Positions 9,952 to 18,915 of a stretch of DNA of 64,000 bases are shown here, in pieces (within the stretch, counting starts at the first letter, position 1; every line of letters begins with the position of its first letter). A program made the position numbers and the translations under genes. Where the stretch lies: the NCBI GenBank assembly GCA_020161355.1, contig JAIUOF010000004.1, positions 248,001 to 312,000 of the forward strand, in the 5' to 3' direction. Origin of the DNA: Bacteroidota bacterium. Lineage in GTDB: Bacteria; Bacteroidota; Bacteroidia; Cytophagales; Spirosomataceae. Under the pieces are notes generated by a model that was given only the letters and a program-made list of their open reading frames with translations, had not been told where the DNA came from and made no database searches.

Positions 9952-11580
9952 CTAAATTTTCAAACATTTTAGATAATGTAAACGATTATTGGCCCTGATT
10001 GTGAGCACATATAGCCCCGGCCCACCCAGCAAATCAAGATAAACGTTGTAAAGTCCCGTACGGTATTTTTTCTGATGAAGCTGGCCCATAACCTGTCCGT
10101 TTAAAAAACTCTGAGTGATGGTAATAGTGGCCGGATAGTAAAGCGTCATATTGATAAAAGCGGCATTGCCCTGAACCGGATTGGGATAAAGTACAAATGT
10201 GTCTTCCTGATCCACAAAGGCAGGGTTATTTGCATTGGCCGGCGAATTGGGATCGGCATTTTGTTTTGGAACTTCCGGAGGTGGTGGAAGAGTAGGGTCT
10301 TCTTTGGTTACTTTTATGAAGCCCTTTTGCTCTACATAGGCAAATTTTGAACCCAAAACTTTTTCGGCAAAATCACTGCTTTGCCCAAACCAGCTCACCA
10401 TGATTTCATAATAAATGCTCCTAAAATCAGTACTAAACCTGAGGTTCTGGTGGTCACGGAAGGGCAAAAACATGAAATGACTACCAAAGATTTCACCTTT
10501 TACTTCTGTTCCAAATGCAAACATCAGATTGGAGCTTCCATGGTCGGTACCATTACTTCCATTTTCATAAGGTCTTCGGCCAAACTCTGAGGTGGTGATA
10601 CCAATAACTTTTTTAGCATGTCCGAGTTTTTCGATGTCTGACTGAAAAGCACTGATGGCTTCGCTCAGCTCAGCCAACAACCTGGAGTGTAAACCCTCGA
10701 GTCCACCCTGGTTAGAATGTGTATCAAAACCACTTAATTCTACAAAGTAAACTTTTGACTTTAGTCCGCCATCAATTAGTCTGGCAACAAGCTTTAGTTG
10801 GTTGGAAAGTGGTTTGTCGGCATAACTTTCTATATTTTTCCCCTTATCAAAGGCTTTTTTTATAACTTTTGAATATTCATTAACCTGAATACCAACATCA
10901 TTTACATAGTTAAACTCGGTCTGAAAATACGATGAACCACCGATATTAATCTTATCAGATTCTACCGATTGGGCTTGCTTAAACATTTCCTCGGCATCTT
11001 CCAACACAATTGATTTTTCACCATTTTCGCCTCTGAACATAAGTGAAGGATTATGCCCGACCTGTAAACAAAAAGGGCTTTCGGGTTTTTCGGCTTCAGT
11101 ATATTTATCAAAATACCTTCCAAGCCAGCCTGTATGCAAAGGAGAGGAGTCGTTGTTGGGTACAAGTCCGCTCAACCAAATGTCGGTAGATCTGAAATGG
11201 CTATAATTGGGGTTTTCATAACCTACGCCATGAATAATTGATAATTTGCCTGCATTAAATAAGCCGAGCATCCCTCCGTTTGGTCCCAGTTTGAGGTTGG
11301 GGTGCATTGCCATACCTAATTCTTTACTGATTGGACTAACGGCACTTTGTGGTATATGAAGGGTCGGACGATATAAAGTATAATAGGAGTCCCATTCATA
11401 AGGAGTAATGGTATTAATTCCGTCATTTCCACCAAAAAGCTGTACTATTACCAGAATATTTTCATTTTCAGAATAAGCCATTGCAGGATGAAAAGCACTC
11501 AGATGCATCTTGTCGATCTGGAGATTGCCTACCACCCCCAGGCCCATAGTCGAATTTTTTATAAAGGCTCTTCTTTTCAT
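9952..11580 (-). CDS. DUF1501 family protein with T9SS C-terminal sorting domain
   Basis: 542 residues. The N terminus has a twin-arginine-like leader (KRRAFIKNSTMGLG), as usual for DUF1501 proteins. The body is an alkaline-phosphatase-superfamily-like domain with the motifs QLFGGNDGINT, HGVGYENPNYSHFRS and GFDTHSNQGG. The last about 80 residues (DTFVLYPNPVQGN ... GLYVLTIRANNRL) form a type IX secretion sorting domain, so the protein is expected to reach the cell surface. Substrate and function of DUF1501 are not known. It is 2 bp downstream of the DUF1800 gene; the two families almost always occur together. Confidence 0.9.
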   Translation of the reverse strand: MKRRAFIKNSTMGLGVVGNLQIDKMHLSAFHPAMAYSENENILVIVQLFGGNDGINTITPYEWDSYYTLYRPTLHIPQSAVSPISKELGMAMHPNLKLGPNGGMLGLFNAGKLSIIHGVGYENPNYSHFRSTDIWLSGLVPNNDSSPLHTGWLGRYFDKYTEAEKPESPFCLQVGHNPSLMFRGENGEKSIVLEDAEEMFKQAQSVESDKINIGGSSYFQTEFNYVNDVGIQVNEYSKVIKKAFDKGKNIESYADKPLSNQLKLVARLIDGGLKSKVYFVELSGFDTHSNQGGLEGLHSRLLAELSEAISAFQSDIEKLGHAKKVIGITTSEFGRRPYENGSNGTDHGSSNLMFAFGTEVKGEIFGSHFMFLPFRDHQNLRFSTDFRSIYYEIMVSWFGQSSDFAEKVLGSKFAYVEQKGFIKVTKEDPTLPPPPEVPKQNADPNSPANANNPAFVDQEDTFVLYPNPVQGNAAFINMTLYYPATITITQSFLNGQVMGQLHQKKYRTGLYNVYLDLLGGPGLYVLTIRANNRLHYLKCLKI

Positions 11581-11582
11581 AA

Positions 11583-13130
11583 TTAAAACAGATAATAGTC
11601 GGGGGCTTTAATGATTTCAACGATCAAAGACCTCACTCTTTGGCCTGCCTGCTCTTGATTCTTTACGATTTCATACCATTCATAGTCAGGGGCACCACCC
11701 GTAAGCACCGACTGGTACTTTTTAAGCCTGGATGCATTGACAGGCCGAGCCAAAAACAACTCCAGAATTGCCGGCGTGAGCTTGCTCACATCATCATATC
11801 CACTGAAGTTTTTAATCCAGCTTCCCAAAACAGCATCCGAACTCCCGCTAAGAATTTCTTTCAAAAAGTTAATCGTAGCGGGTAATGTTTTAGTCGAGAC
11901 CCAGTTTCGATAACCTTTCCAGCCGGCAACGTTGGGAGGGTTTAAGACTTCCAAACCCAGTGACATCATAATATTCCTCGTGTACAAGTCACTGTATTCG
12001 AAATGATGCGAAAATCCAATAATACTCTCTGCCGGGGATTTAAGTTGAACTCCAATATTGAGATCATCAAAAAAATGCTGGCTTTTGAAAAGCGTTTTGA
12101 GCATGGGTTTAAATTCAAAATTGTTGTTTTTCAGAATCTGTGCCAATTGCTCTATTATCGTGACATCGGTCTTTTCAGGGTTAGCATAAACAAAATACTC
12201 ATAGATTTTCTTTGAAATAAACCTGGAAGCCTCGGTTCCTTTTTTTGTAAGGATAACATCTATAAGTTTTCTTACGGAATACTCGTAAACATTCTTTTCG
12301 TTGACTTCATAATTGGCATTGAAAACCTCCCCCATAAAAAGTTTGGGGTTTTTGTCAAACTGGTCGGCATTGAGATATGCCTCATAAGGTACATGCTCAT
12401 CATAAAACATCGTTACTTTCCAGCCTGTAAGAATTTTTGCAGCTTCTCTGATATCTTGTTCGGTGTAATTTCCTACACCCAAAGAAAACAACTCCATTAG
12501 TTCCCGGGCATAGTTTTCATTGGGTAGCTCATTGATATTTTCATTGCCATTGAGGTAGAGCAACATGGCACCATCTATTGAAATTTTCTCTAATAATGTA
12601 CGAAAATTGCCGGCATAATTTTTCCTGAAGATATCATTCTGACGATACATCAAAATGGCGGGAATGTTGTTACAAATGGCGAATTGAGTTGCAAAATGAT
12701 CGTGCCAGAATAGAGTAGTTTTTTCAAGAAAGCTGGCAGTATCTTTTTTCATGAGGCTAACCCACCAGGAACCCAGTGTATAATTGTATTCCCCTCGGTG
12801 AAGTGCTACTTTCTTTTCTTCATCTTCTTTCGCTTTTCCGGTAAGATTTTGAGGATCTCTTATCCTGTCATTGATAAAAAAAGGTGGAGCTGGGCTAATA
12901 TTCTTATCGGCATTAGAAAACAATTCATCTACCACCTCCCCGGCTTTTTTACCTTCGTATTTATTGATTAGCTCATGAGTCACATTGAAGGATGCCCGTC
13001 TAAGCAGATGCTGTACCTGAAGTCTGGTAAGAGGCAAAGTATATTCGTCGAGACTACCACTAACTTTTGTCCTGTGGGAGGTGCCCTGAAAAACGGTGCT
13101 CCAAAGGTCTCTTCTCGTTATACTGCCCAT
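11583..13130 (-). CDS. DUF1800 family protein
   Basis: 515 residues, helical, with the family hallmarks QHLLRRASF near residue 40, LFWHDHFAT, NENYARELMELFSLGVG, and the late motif PNVAGWKGYRNW. DUF1800 proteins are partners of DUF1501 and are found mostly in Bacteroidota, Planctomycetota and Proteobacteria. Their chemistry is not established. No classic signal peptide is visible. This is the first gene of a three-gene minus-strand operon with DUF1501 and a barrel protein. Confidence 0.9.
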   Translation of the reverse strand: MGSITRRDLWSTVFQGTSHRTKVSGSLDEYTLPLTRLQVQHLLRRASFNVTHELINKYEGKKAGEVVDELFSNADKNISPAPPFFINDRIRDPQNLTGKAKEDEEKKVALHRGEYNYTLGSWWVSLMKKDTASFLEKTTLFWHDHFATQFAICNNIPAILMYRQNDIFRKNYAGNFRTLLEKISIDGAMLLYLNGNENINELPNENYARELMELFSLGVGNYTEQDIREAAKILTGWKVTMFYDEHVPYEAYLNADQFDKNPKLFMGEVFNANYEVNEKNVYEYSVRKLIDVILTKKGTEASRFISKKIYEYFVYANPEKTDVTIIEQLAQILKNNNFEFKPMLKTLFKSQHFFDDLNIGVQLKSPAESIIGFSHHFEYSDLYTRNIMMSLGLEVLNPPNVAGWKGYRNWVSTKTLPATINFLKEILSGSSDAVLGSWIKNFSGYDDVSKLTPAILELFLARPVNASRLKKYQSVLTGGAPDYEWYEIVKNQEQAGQRVRSLIVEIIKAPDYYLF

Positions 13131-13348
13131 ATGTAAGATTTGAAAATGGCTTAAAATTAACCATTAATTTCAAGACTTTCAAAGATGATAAAGAGCAATT
13201 TTACAACTAAAAATCTTAATAAAACTAAGTGTGATAAGATTTTAAGGTAATTTTTAACTGAATGTTTTCCAAACTATACAATTTTATAGACATGCAATCA
13301 AATATACAATTTTCGAAAAAATTAATATCTTTAGGAAAACTTCCCGGA

Positions 13349-15202
13349 ATGAAAAACAAACTAACCCTACTATTTATTCTTTTTGCTTTTAAAGGCTTTA
13401 CTCAGGTTAATACCAAAGAAAACTACACCAAAATGCAGGCAAGCATTACCATGCGTGATGGCGTAAAACTATTTACCAATATCTACATCCCGAAAGATGC
13501 GTCGGCTACTAATTCTTATCCTATTTTGATGAACCGAACCTGCTATTCGATAGGGTTTTATGGAAAGGATGAGATGCCTGAAGTGATGCACTCGCCTTCG
13601 TTTACAAAAGAGAAATTTATATTTGTAGAACAAGATGTTCGGGGTCGATATATGTCAGAAGGCACCTGGACCAATGTGACGCCACAGGTTAATCCCAAAG
13701 CCAAACCCACCGATATAGATGAGTCAAGCGACACTTACGATACCATAGATTGGTTGATAAAAAATGTACCCAATAATAATGGACGGGTGGGTATTCATGG
13801 CATATCGTACCCGGGATTTTACACAGTAGTTGGAGCACTTTCGGGTCATCCGGCATTGAAGGCTGTGTCGCCACAGGCACCGGTTACTGACTTTTTCTTT
13901 GAAGATTTTCATCATAACGGTGCTTTTACACTGGGTTATGGCTTGACCTTCCCTGTTTTTGGTGTTCAGCATCCGCAACCGACTACCGAAAACTGGTTTA
14001 ATTTTCAGTTTCCTGAAATTAAAACCAAAGACGGCTTCGAATGGTATAAATCGATGCAGCCGCTGAGCAAATTTTCTGAGCAATACAAAGACAATTTCTT
14101 CTGGAATGAAATCGTACAACACCCTAATTATGATGATTTCTGGAAAAAACGAAATACGCTGCCTCATTTGAAAGCAGCCAAAAATCTCCCGGCTTTCATG
14201 ACGGTAGGGGGCTGGTTTGACGCCGAAGACCTTTTTGGGCCTCTAAATGTTTATCAAACCATAGAAAAAGCCCATCCCGATACCTACAATACCATTGTGA
14301 TGGGGCCATTTGGTCATGGAGATTGGGCACGGGAGTCTGGGCATCATTTTCATTCCAATGTGTATTTTGGAGATAGTATTTCTACTTTTTACCAAAGTCA
14401 GATTGAACTAAGGTTCTTTAAGCATTTTCTGAAAGGTAGCGGAGATAAAAATTCGGGATTGCCGGACGCTTATATGTTTGACACAGGAAAAAAAGAGTGG
14501 AAGACTTTTGAGGAATATCCTTCTAAAAATGTAGAGAAGATGACTTTTTACTTAAATCCAAACGGAAAACTAGATAAATCTGCTGCAAAAGGGGCAGCTG
14601 AATATATCTCCGATCCCAAAAAACCGGTACCCTACACAGAAGATCCGGACCAGATTCTCGGATTTTCTCCACGCCGTTACATGAGTGAGGATCAACGGTT
14701 TGCGTCGAGAAGAACAGATGTTTTGACTTTTGAGACAGATGAACTTTCGGAAAATATTACATTAACAGGCAGCGTCATGAATCATCTCAAAATCAGCACC
14801 TCAGGTACCGATGCCGATTATTTTGTAAAACTCATCGATGTATATCCGGGCGAAGAGCCTAATAGTGAGTTTGCCAGCAACTGTACCACCTATGGCGGTT
14901 ATCAGCAGATGGTACGAAGTGAAGTAATGCGGGCGAGATTCAGAAATTCATTTTCAGAACCTAGTCCACTGAAAGCCAACACCTTAACCAATATAGATTT
15001 CAAACTTCAGGATGTGCTGCATACTTTCAAAAAGGGCCATAAAATCATGGTGCAGGTGCAATCGACGGCCTTTCCACTGTTCGATATTAACCCTCAGAAG
15101 TATGTGCCCAACATCTATCAGGCCAAAGAAAATGATTTCGTAAAAGCAACTCACCGGGTTTTTGGAACGAGTAGTATTGAGGTGATGAGGTTGAAGGAAT
15201 GA
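13349..15202 (+). CDS. CocE/NonD family alpha/beta hydrolase (S15 peptidase-like)
   Basis: 617 residues from the ATG at 13349, chosen because it starts directly on a signal peptide (MKNKLTLLFILFAFKGFTQ). An upstream in-frame ATG at 13262 would bury it behind 29 residues. The N-terminal half is an alpha/beta hydrolase with the nucleophile elbow GISYPG, preceded by EQDVRGRYMSEG, and an acid/His segment around MGPFGHGDW. The C-terminal half is the beta-sandwich of X-Pro dipeptidyl-peptidase/cocaine esterase enzymes (DYFVKLIDVYP). Periplasmic cleavage of acyl or amide bonds is expected; the substrate is unknown. Confidence 0.88.
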   Translation: MKNKLTLLFILFAFKGFTQVNTKENYTKMQASITMRDGVKLFTNIYIPKDASATNSYPILMNRTCYSIGFYGKDEMPEVMHSPSFTKEKFIFVEQDVRGRYMSEGTWTNVTPQVNPKAKPTDIDESSDTYDTIDWLIKNVPNNNGRVGIHGISYPGFYTVVGALSGHPALKAVSPQAPVTDFFFEDFHHNGAFTLGYGLTFPVFGVQHPQPTTENWFNFQFPEIKTKDGFEWYKSMQPLSKFSEQYKDNFFWNEIVQHPNYDDFWKKRNTLPHLKAAKNLPAFMTVGGWFDAEDLFGPLNVYQTIEKAHPDTYNTIVMGPFGHGDWARESGHHFHSNVYFGDSISTFYQSQIELRFFKHFLKGSGDKNSGLPDAYMFDTGKKEWKTFEEYPSKNVEKMTFYLNPNGKLDKSAAKGAAEYISDPKKPVPYTEDPDQILGFSPRRYMSEDQRFASRRTDVLTFETDELSENITLTGSVMNHLKISTSGTDADYFVKLIDVYPGEEPNSEFASNCTTYGGYQQMVRSEVMRARFRNSFSEPSPLKANTLTNIDFKLQDVLHTFKKGHKIMVQVQSTAFPLFDINPQKYVPNIYQAKENDFVKATHRVFGTSSIEVMRLKE

Positions 15203-15237
15203 GTAAAATTCTAATTAAAAATGTTAAAGAATTTAAA

Positions 15238-15981
15238 ATGGAGAACCTTTTCGTTTCCTCTAAAAAAATAATTTTACTTACCTTCTTAATGGCATTTTTG
15301 AATAAATCCTTTGCCCAATCCTTCCTCAGAACCCAACTTCAATACGAAAGAGTGAAGGCTTCTTATGAGGAAAAAGGGAAATATATTGAAGAATTATTGA
15401 AAGAAAAGGGATTTGAAAACAAACCTTTTCAAATTTTTATCCGGGCTTTTAAAGAAGAAAAAAACCTGGAATTATGGATAAAATCAGGAAAAAATGCAGA
15501 ATTTTCTTTGCTTAAAACCCACAAAATCGCCGCTTCCTCGGGAATTTTAGGTCCAAAAAGAAAAGAAGGCGACCTGCAAGTGCCTGAGGGTTTTTACCAC
15601 ATTGACCGTTTTAACCCATTAAGTTCTTATTATTTGTCTTTAGGTATAACCTATCCCAATGCTTCTGACAAAATTCTGAGCGATAAGGTAAAGCCCGGAG
15701 GTGATATTTTCATTCACGGCTCTGATGTGACAGTAGGCTGCCTGCCACTTACCGACGAGCTCATAAAAGAAGTATATCTGATCGCAGTCATGGCCAAAAA
15801 CTATGGGCAGGAAAAATTAGAAGTACATATTTTTCCATTCAAAATGGAGAAATTAGATGATTACAAAAGCAATCCAAACTTTATTTTTTGGCAAAATTTA
15901 GCTCCAGGCTACACTTTTTTCGAAAAAAATCATAAACTTCCAGCCATAAAAGTGGCCAAAGATGGAAAATATCGCTGGTAA
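15238..15981 (+). CDS. YafK-type L,D-transpeptidase-like protein
   Basis: 247 residues from the ATG at 15238, which gives a normal signal peptide (MENLFVSSKK...NKSFAQ). An ATG at 15199 overlaps the previous stop (ATGA) and is also possible through coupling. The catalytic YkuD/YafK-like segment is clear: IFIHGSDVTVGCLPLTDE holds the HGS and the active cysteine. Such enzymes cleave or form 3-3 or protein-peptidoglycan links in the periplasm. The 3' end overlaps dinB by 20 bp. Confidence 0.85.
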   Translation: MENLFVSSKKIILLTFLMAFLNKSFAQSFLRTQLQYERVKASYEEKGKYIEELLKEKGFENKPFQIFIRAFKEEKNLELWIKSGKNAEFSLLKTHKIAASSGILGPKRKEGDLQVPEGFYHIDRFNPLSSYYLSLGITYPNASDKILSDKVKPGGDIFIHGSDVTVGCLPLTDELIKEVYLIAVMAKNYGQEKLEVHIFPFKMEKLDDYKSNPNFIFWQNLAPGYTFFEKNHKLPAIKVAKDGKYRW

Positions 15982-17044
15982 GGTCAGGAAGATTATCCAT
16001 ATCGACATGGATGCGTTTTTTGCTTCGGTCGAGCAGCATGATAATCCGGAGCTTCGGGGAAAGCCGGTTGCGGTTGGAGGAAGTGCCGAGCGGGGAGTAG
16101 TGGCTGCGGCCAGTTATGAGGCCAGGAAATTTGGAGTACGGTCTGCCCTACCCTCTAAAACTGCGAAGAGACTTTGTCCGGACCTTATTTTTGTAAAACC
16201 TCGCTTTGACAGATATAAAGAAATCTCTGGTCAGATCAGAGAAATATTTGCTGAATATACCGACCTCATTGAGCCCCTTTCATTGGATGAAGCCTATCTT
16301 GATGTGACCGAAAATAAAAAAGACATTAGCTCGGCTACCCAAATCGCTACTGAAATAAGACTAAAAATATTTGAGAAAACAGGTCTAACGGCATCGGCTG
16401 GGGTCTCTTACAATAAATTCCTAGCCAAAACAGCCTCTGATATCAACAAACCTAATGGCCAATGCGTGATAAAACCCGCTCAGGCTGTGGCATTTGTTGA
16501 GACCCTGCCCATACATAAATTCTACGGCATCGGAAAAGTTACTGCCGATAAACTGAAACAAATGGGAATTCACTCAGGCAAAGAACTCAAAGAACAAAGT
16601 CTGGAATTTCTGGTGAAAAAATTCGGTAAGGTTGGAAAATATTATTTCGAAATCGCTCGTGGACAAGACCATCGTGAAGTGAGCCCCAACAGAGAGAGTA
16701 AATCGATTTCGGTAGAAAATACTTACTCTAAAGATCTGGAATTGCTTTCAGAAATTTATCATGAACTTTATATCCTTACTGAGCAGCTATTGAAAAGAGC
16801 AGGAAAGCAGGGTCTTTTTGGTCGGACTTTGGTATTAAAAATTAAATATGCTGATTTTGAAATTATTACACGCTCAAAAACTACTACCAAAGGGTTTTCT
16901 AACAAAGATATCATCAATCAGGCCGCCGAGAAATTTATTAAAAATCTGTTACCATTTCCAAAAGGGATACGACTGATGGGCCTAGGGCTAGCCAATCTTT
17001 ATGAAGAATTGCCCTCCTCCGGGCAATTGACATTGGACTTGTAG
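15962..17044 (+). CDS. dinB: DNA polymerase IV (Y family)
   Basis: 360 residues, the normal length. The catalytic acids are in HIDMDAFFASVEQ (about residues 13-25) and SLDEAYLDVT (about 103-112). The steric and nucleotide-contact segment GVVAAASYEARKFGVRS and a little-finger domain after residue 235 follow. It performs error-prone translesion synthesis. The start lies inside the transpeptidase gene, so expression may be coupled. The C terminus (SSGQLTLDL) resembles a beta-clamp-binding QLxLDL-type peptide. Confidence 0.94.
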   Translation: MENIAGKVRKIIHIDMDAFFASVEQHDNPELRGKPVAVGGSAERGVVAAASYEARKFGVRSALPSKTAKRLCPDLIFVKPRFDRYKEISGQIREIFAEYTDLIEPLSLDEAYLDVTENKKDISSATQIATEIRLKIFEKTGLTASAGVSYNKFLAKTASDINKPNGQCVIKPAQAVAFVETLPIHKFYGIGKVTADKLKQMGIHSGKELKEQSLEFLVKKFGKVGKYYFEIARGQDHREVSPNRESKSISVENTYSKDLELLSEIYHELYILTEQLLKRAGKQGLFGRTLVLKIKYADFEIITRSKTTTKGFSNKDIINQAAEKFIKNLLPFPKGIRLMGLGLANLYEELPSSGQLTLDL

Positions 17045-17048
17045 ATTA

Positions 17049-17105
17049 TTTGGCTAAAGCCTGACTTTTGTACTTGTTCTTTGGACAAATGGGCTAAAGC
17101 CCATT
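17049..17105. repeat. Pair of REP-like palindromes with a CTAAAG core
   Basis: Two elements lie in the spacer between dinB and the SRPBCC gene: TTGGCTAAAGCCTGA at about 17050-17064 and AATGGGCT-AA-AGCCCATT at 17088-17105 (8-bp perfect arms). The same core (GCTAAAGC or its complement) recurs at 34.8-34.9 kb. Probably a dispersed extragenic palindrome family. Confidence 0.55.
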
Positions 17106-17175
17106 CCAATAAAAAACTAATCTTAAAAAGAAAAAATATCGCCCTCAGGACGTTAGAGTTTGAAATTTTAATTTT

Positions 17176-17625
17176 TTACCCAAAAAGCTCTTTTAGCTTT
17201 TTCTCTCTAAACTCAAAAATCCCTCTGACCTTACTATCAACAAAAAGCCACCCTGCAATTTTTCCAAAAATCCATTTTCCGATATCATAATGCAAGATGT
17301 CAGTCATCAAAACACCCCCATCTTTTTCTTCAAAATGATGCTCGTGATGCCAGATATTATATGGACCGATTCGCTGCTCATCCACAAAAAATTTATTCTC
17401 CTTTACATGCGTAATCTCTGTAACCCAATCCAACGGAATATTAAACATAGGCGAGACTTTATATCTGATCATTAGCCCTTCGTACATCTTTTCGGGGATA
17501 TTTCCCAAAATCTTAAAAGTCATATCAGCAGGGGTAATCTCATTAAGGTTTTTAGGAGATGAAAAAAAATCCCAGGCTTCAGTAAGACTCATGGGTAAAA
17601 ACTGTTGCACTTCCAATCGCTTCAT
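17176..17625 (-). CDS. SRPBCC family protein
   Basis: 149 residues with a START/Bet v1-like fold: LPMSLTEAWDFFSSPKNLNEIT at the N terminus, YKVSPMFNIPLDWVTEIT in the middle and a long amphipathic C-terminal helix (VRGIFEFREKKLKELFG). The closest named relatives are the small coenzyme/lipid-binding-like proteins often mislabelled cell-division inhibitors. The ligand is not known. It converges on dinB and is separated from it by REP-like palindromes. Confidence 0.8.
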   Translation of the reverse strand: MKRLEVQQFLPMSLTEAWDFFSSPKNLNEITPADMTFKILGNIPEKMYEGLMIRYKVSPMFNIPLDWVTEITHVKENKFFVDEQRIGPYNIWHHEHHFEEKDGGVLMTDILHYDIGKWIFGKIAGWLFVDSKVRGIFEFREKKLKELFG

Positions 17626-17827
17626 TTATCTTTCTTGTTTTAAAATCTTAATTTTTCGAATACTTATTCTGGAAATAAAACCATAATAAGACCGGAAAGT
17701 TTAGAAAATTTGGTTTTCAGGGATTGAAAGAAATCGATTCAAATGGCTTGCAGGTCGAAAAAGGCAATGCTATAGTCCATATTTATAGAACATTTTTAGA
17801 AATAATTGTATTTTTACCAAAATAAAT

Positions 17828-18880
17828 ATGACAAAAATGGAAAACGAAATACAGAATGCCTCCAGAAGGAGTTTTATAAAAAACCTGGGTCTCACTGCCG
17901 GTTTAGTTGCTGGAGGTTCAAAACTTTTTGCCGGACCGGCAATTCTGACAGATTTATACAAAAAGGGTTCATTGATAAACGGCGTTCAGATTGGGGTTAT
18001 TACTTATTCTTTCCGGGAAATGCCCAACCAGAGTTTGGAAGCCACTTTGCAATATATTTTGGATAGTGGAATTAGTGCAACTGAACTCATGGGAGACCCG
18101 GCAGAGATTTTCGCAGGAAAACCCAAAAATCCGGTAAACTTTATGGCAATGTTTCCTCTAATGAGAAAACGAAGAGAAAAGCAGCCTTTGACCGAAGAAG
18201 AAACCAAAAAATTGGATGACGCTGAGGCTCTGATGAAGGAATATCGGGCCGAAGTAAAAAAATGGCGTGCCTCGGCTTCGATCAGTAAGTTTGAAGAAGT
18301 GGGTAAAATGTTTAAAAAAGCAGGAATTAAAATCTATGGTTTCAAACCTGACGCTTTCGGGAAAGACAATTCAGATGATGAGGTTGCCTATGGAATGAAA
18401 GCAGCCAAAGCTTTGGGTGCCGGCCATGTTACTTTGGAACACCCATCTGATGATAATCAAACGCTTAGACTGGGGAAACTAGCCGAAAAATATGGCGTGA
18501 AAGTGGGTTATCATGGTCATGAGCAACAAACGCCCACTTTCTGGGATACTGCAATGGCACAAAGCCCCGGCAATGCCATGAACCTTGACTTTGGCCATTT
18601 TGTAGCTGCAGGAAATACTGAACCATTGGATTTTGTTAAGAAAATGCACAAAAACATAGTGAGCATGCACATCAAAGACCGCCAAACTCCAGCTCATGGA
18701 AAAGGAAACTTGCCTTGGGGAACAGGCGATACTCCTTTGAAAGAGCTTTTGAAACAAATGCAGGCAAGTAAATATGCGTTCCCGGCTACTGTGGAGCTGG
18801 AATACAAAATACCGGAAGGCTCAAATTCGGTGAAAGAGGTGCAAAAATGTCTGGAGTTTTGTAAGAAGGCATTGAGTTAA
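17828..18880 (+). CDS. Sugar phosphate isomerase/epimerase-like TIM-barrel protein with Tat-type leader
   Basis: 350 residues. The N terminus has a twin-arginine motif followed by a hydrophobic stretch (RRSFIKNLGLTAGLVAGG), so periplasmic export is likely. The body is an AP-endonuclease-2/xylose-isomerase-type barrel with GYHGHEQQTP, MNLDFGHFVAAG, SMHIKDRQT and VELEYKIPEGSN, which supply the metal-binding His/Glu/Asp residues. Relatives act on inositols or keto-sugars. Together with DUF1080 and Gfo/Idh/MocA proteins in this window it fits 3-keto-sugar metabolism, but that is inference. An ATG at 17837 is an alternative start. Confidence 0.86.
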   Translation: MTKMENEIQNASRRSFIKNLGLTAGLVAGGSKLFAGPAILTDLYKKGSLINGVQIGVITYSFREMPNQSLEATLQYILDSGISATELMGDPAEIFAGKPKNPVNFMAMFPLMRKRREKQPLTEEETKKLDDAEALMKEYRAEVKKWRASASISKFEEVGKMFKKAGIKIYGFKPDAFGKDNSDDEVAYGMKAAKALGAGHVTLEHPSDDNQTLRLGKLAEKYGVKVGYHGHEQQTPTFWDTAMAQSPGNAMNLDFGHFVAAGNTEPLDFVKKMHKNIVSMHIKDRQTPAHGKGNLPWGTGDTPLKELLKQMQASKYAFPATVELEYKIPEGSNSVKEVQKCLEFCKKALS

Positions 18881-18889
18881 TATCATCTG

Positions 18890-18915
18890 GGAGGCTTAAA
18901 AGTCTCCTTTTTTTT
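18890..18915 (+). terminator. Intrinsic terminator after the isomerase gene
   Basis: GGAGGC/GTCTCC stem (one G-U pair) with a TTAAAA-containing loop, followed by eight T. It ends where the convergent helicase gene stops. Confidence 0.7.

Noticed and set aside
17690..17825. A coding-like stretch before the isomerase gene (KEIDSNGLQVEKGNAIVHIY in one frame)
   Set aside because: No start codon, only about 45 residues between stops and no family recognised. It may be a gene remnant or chance.
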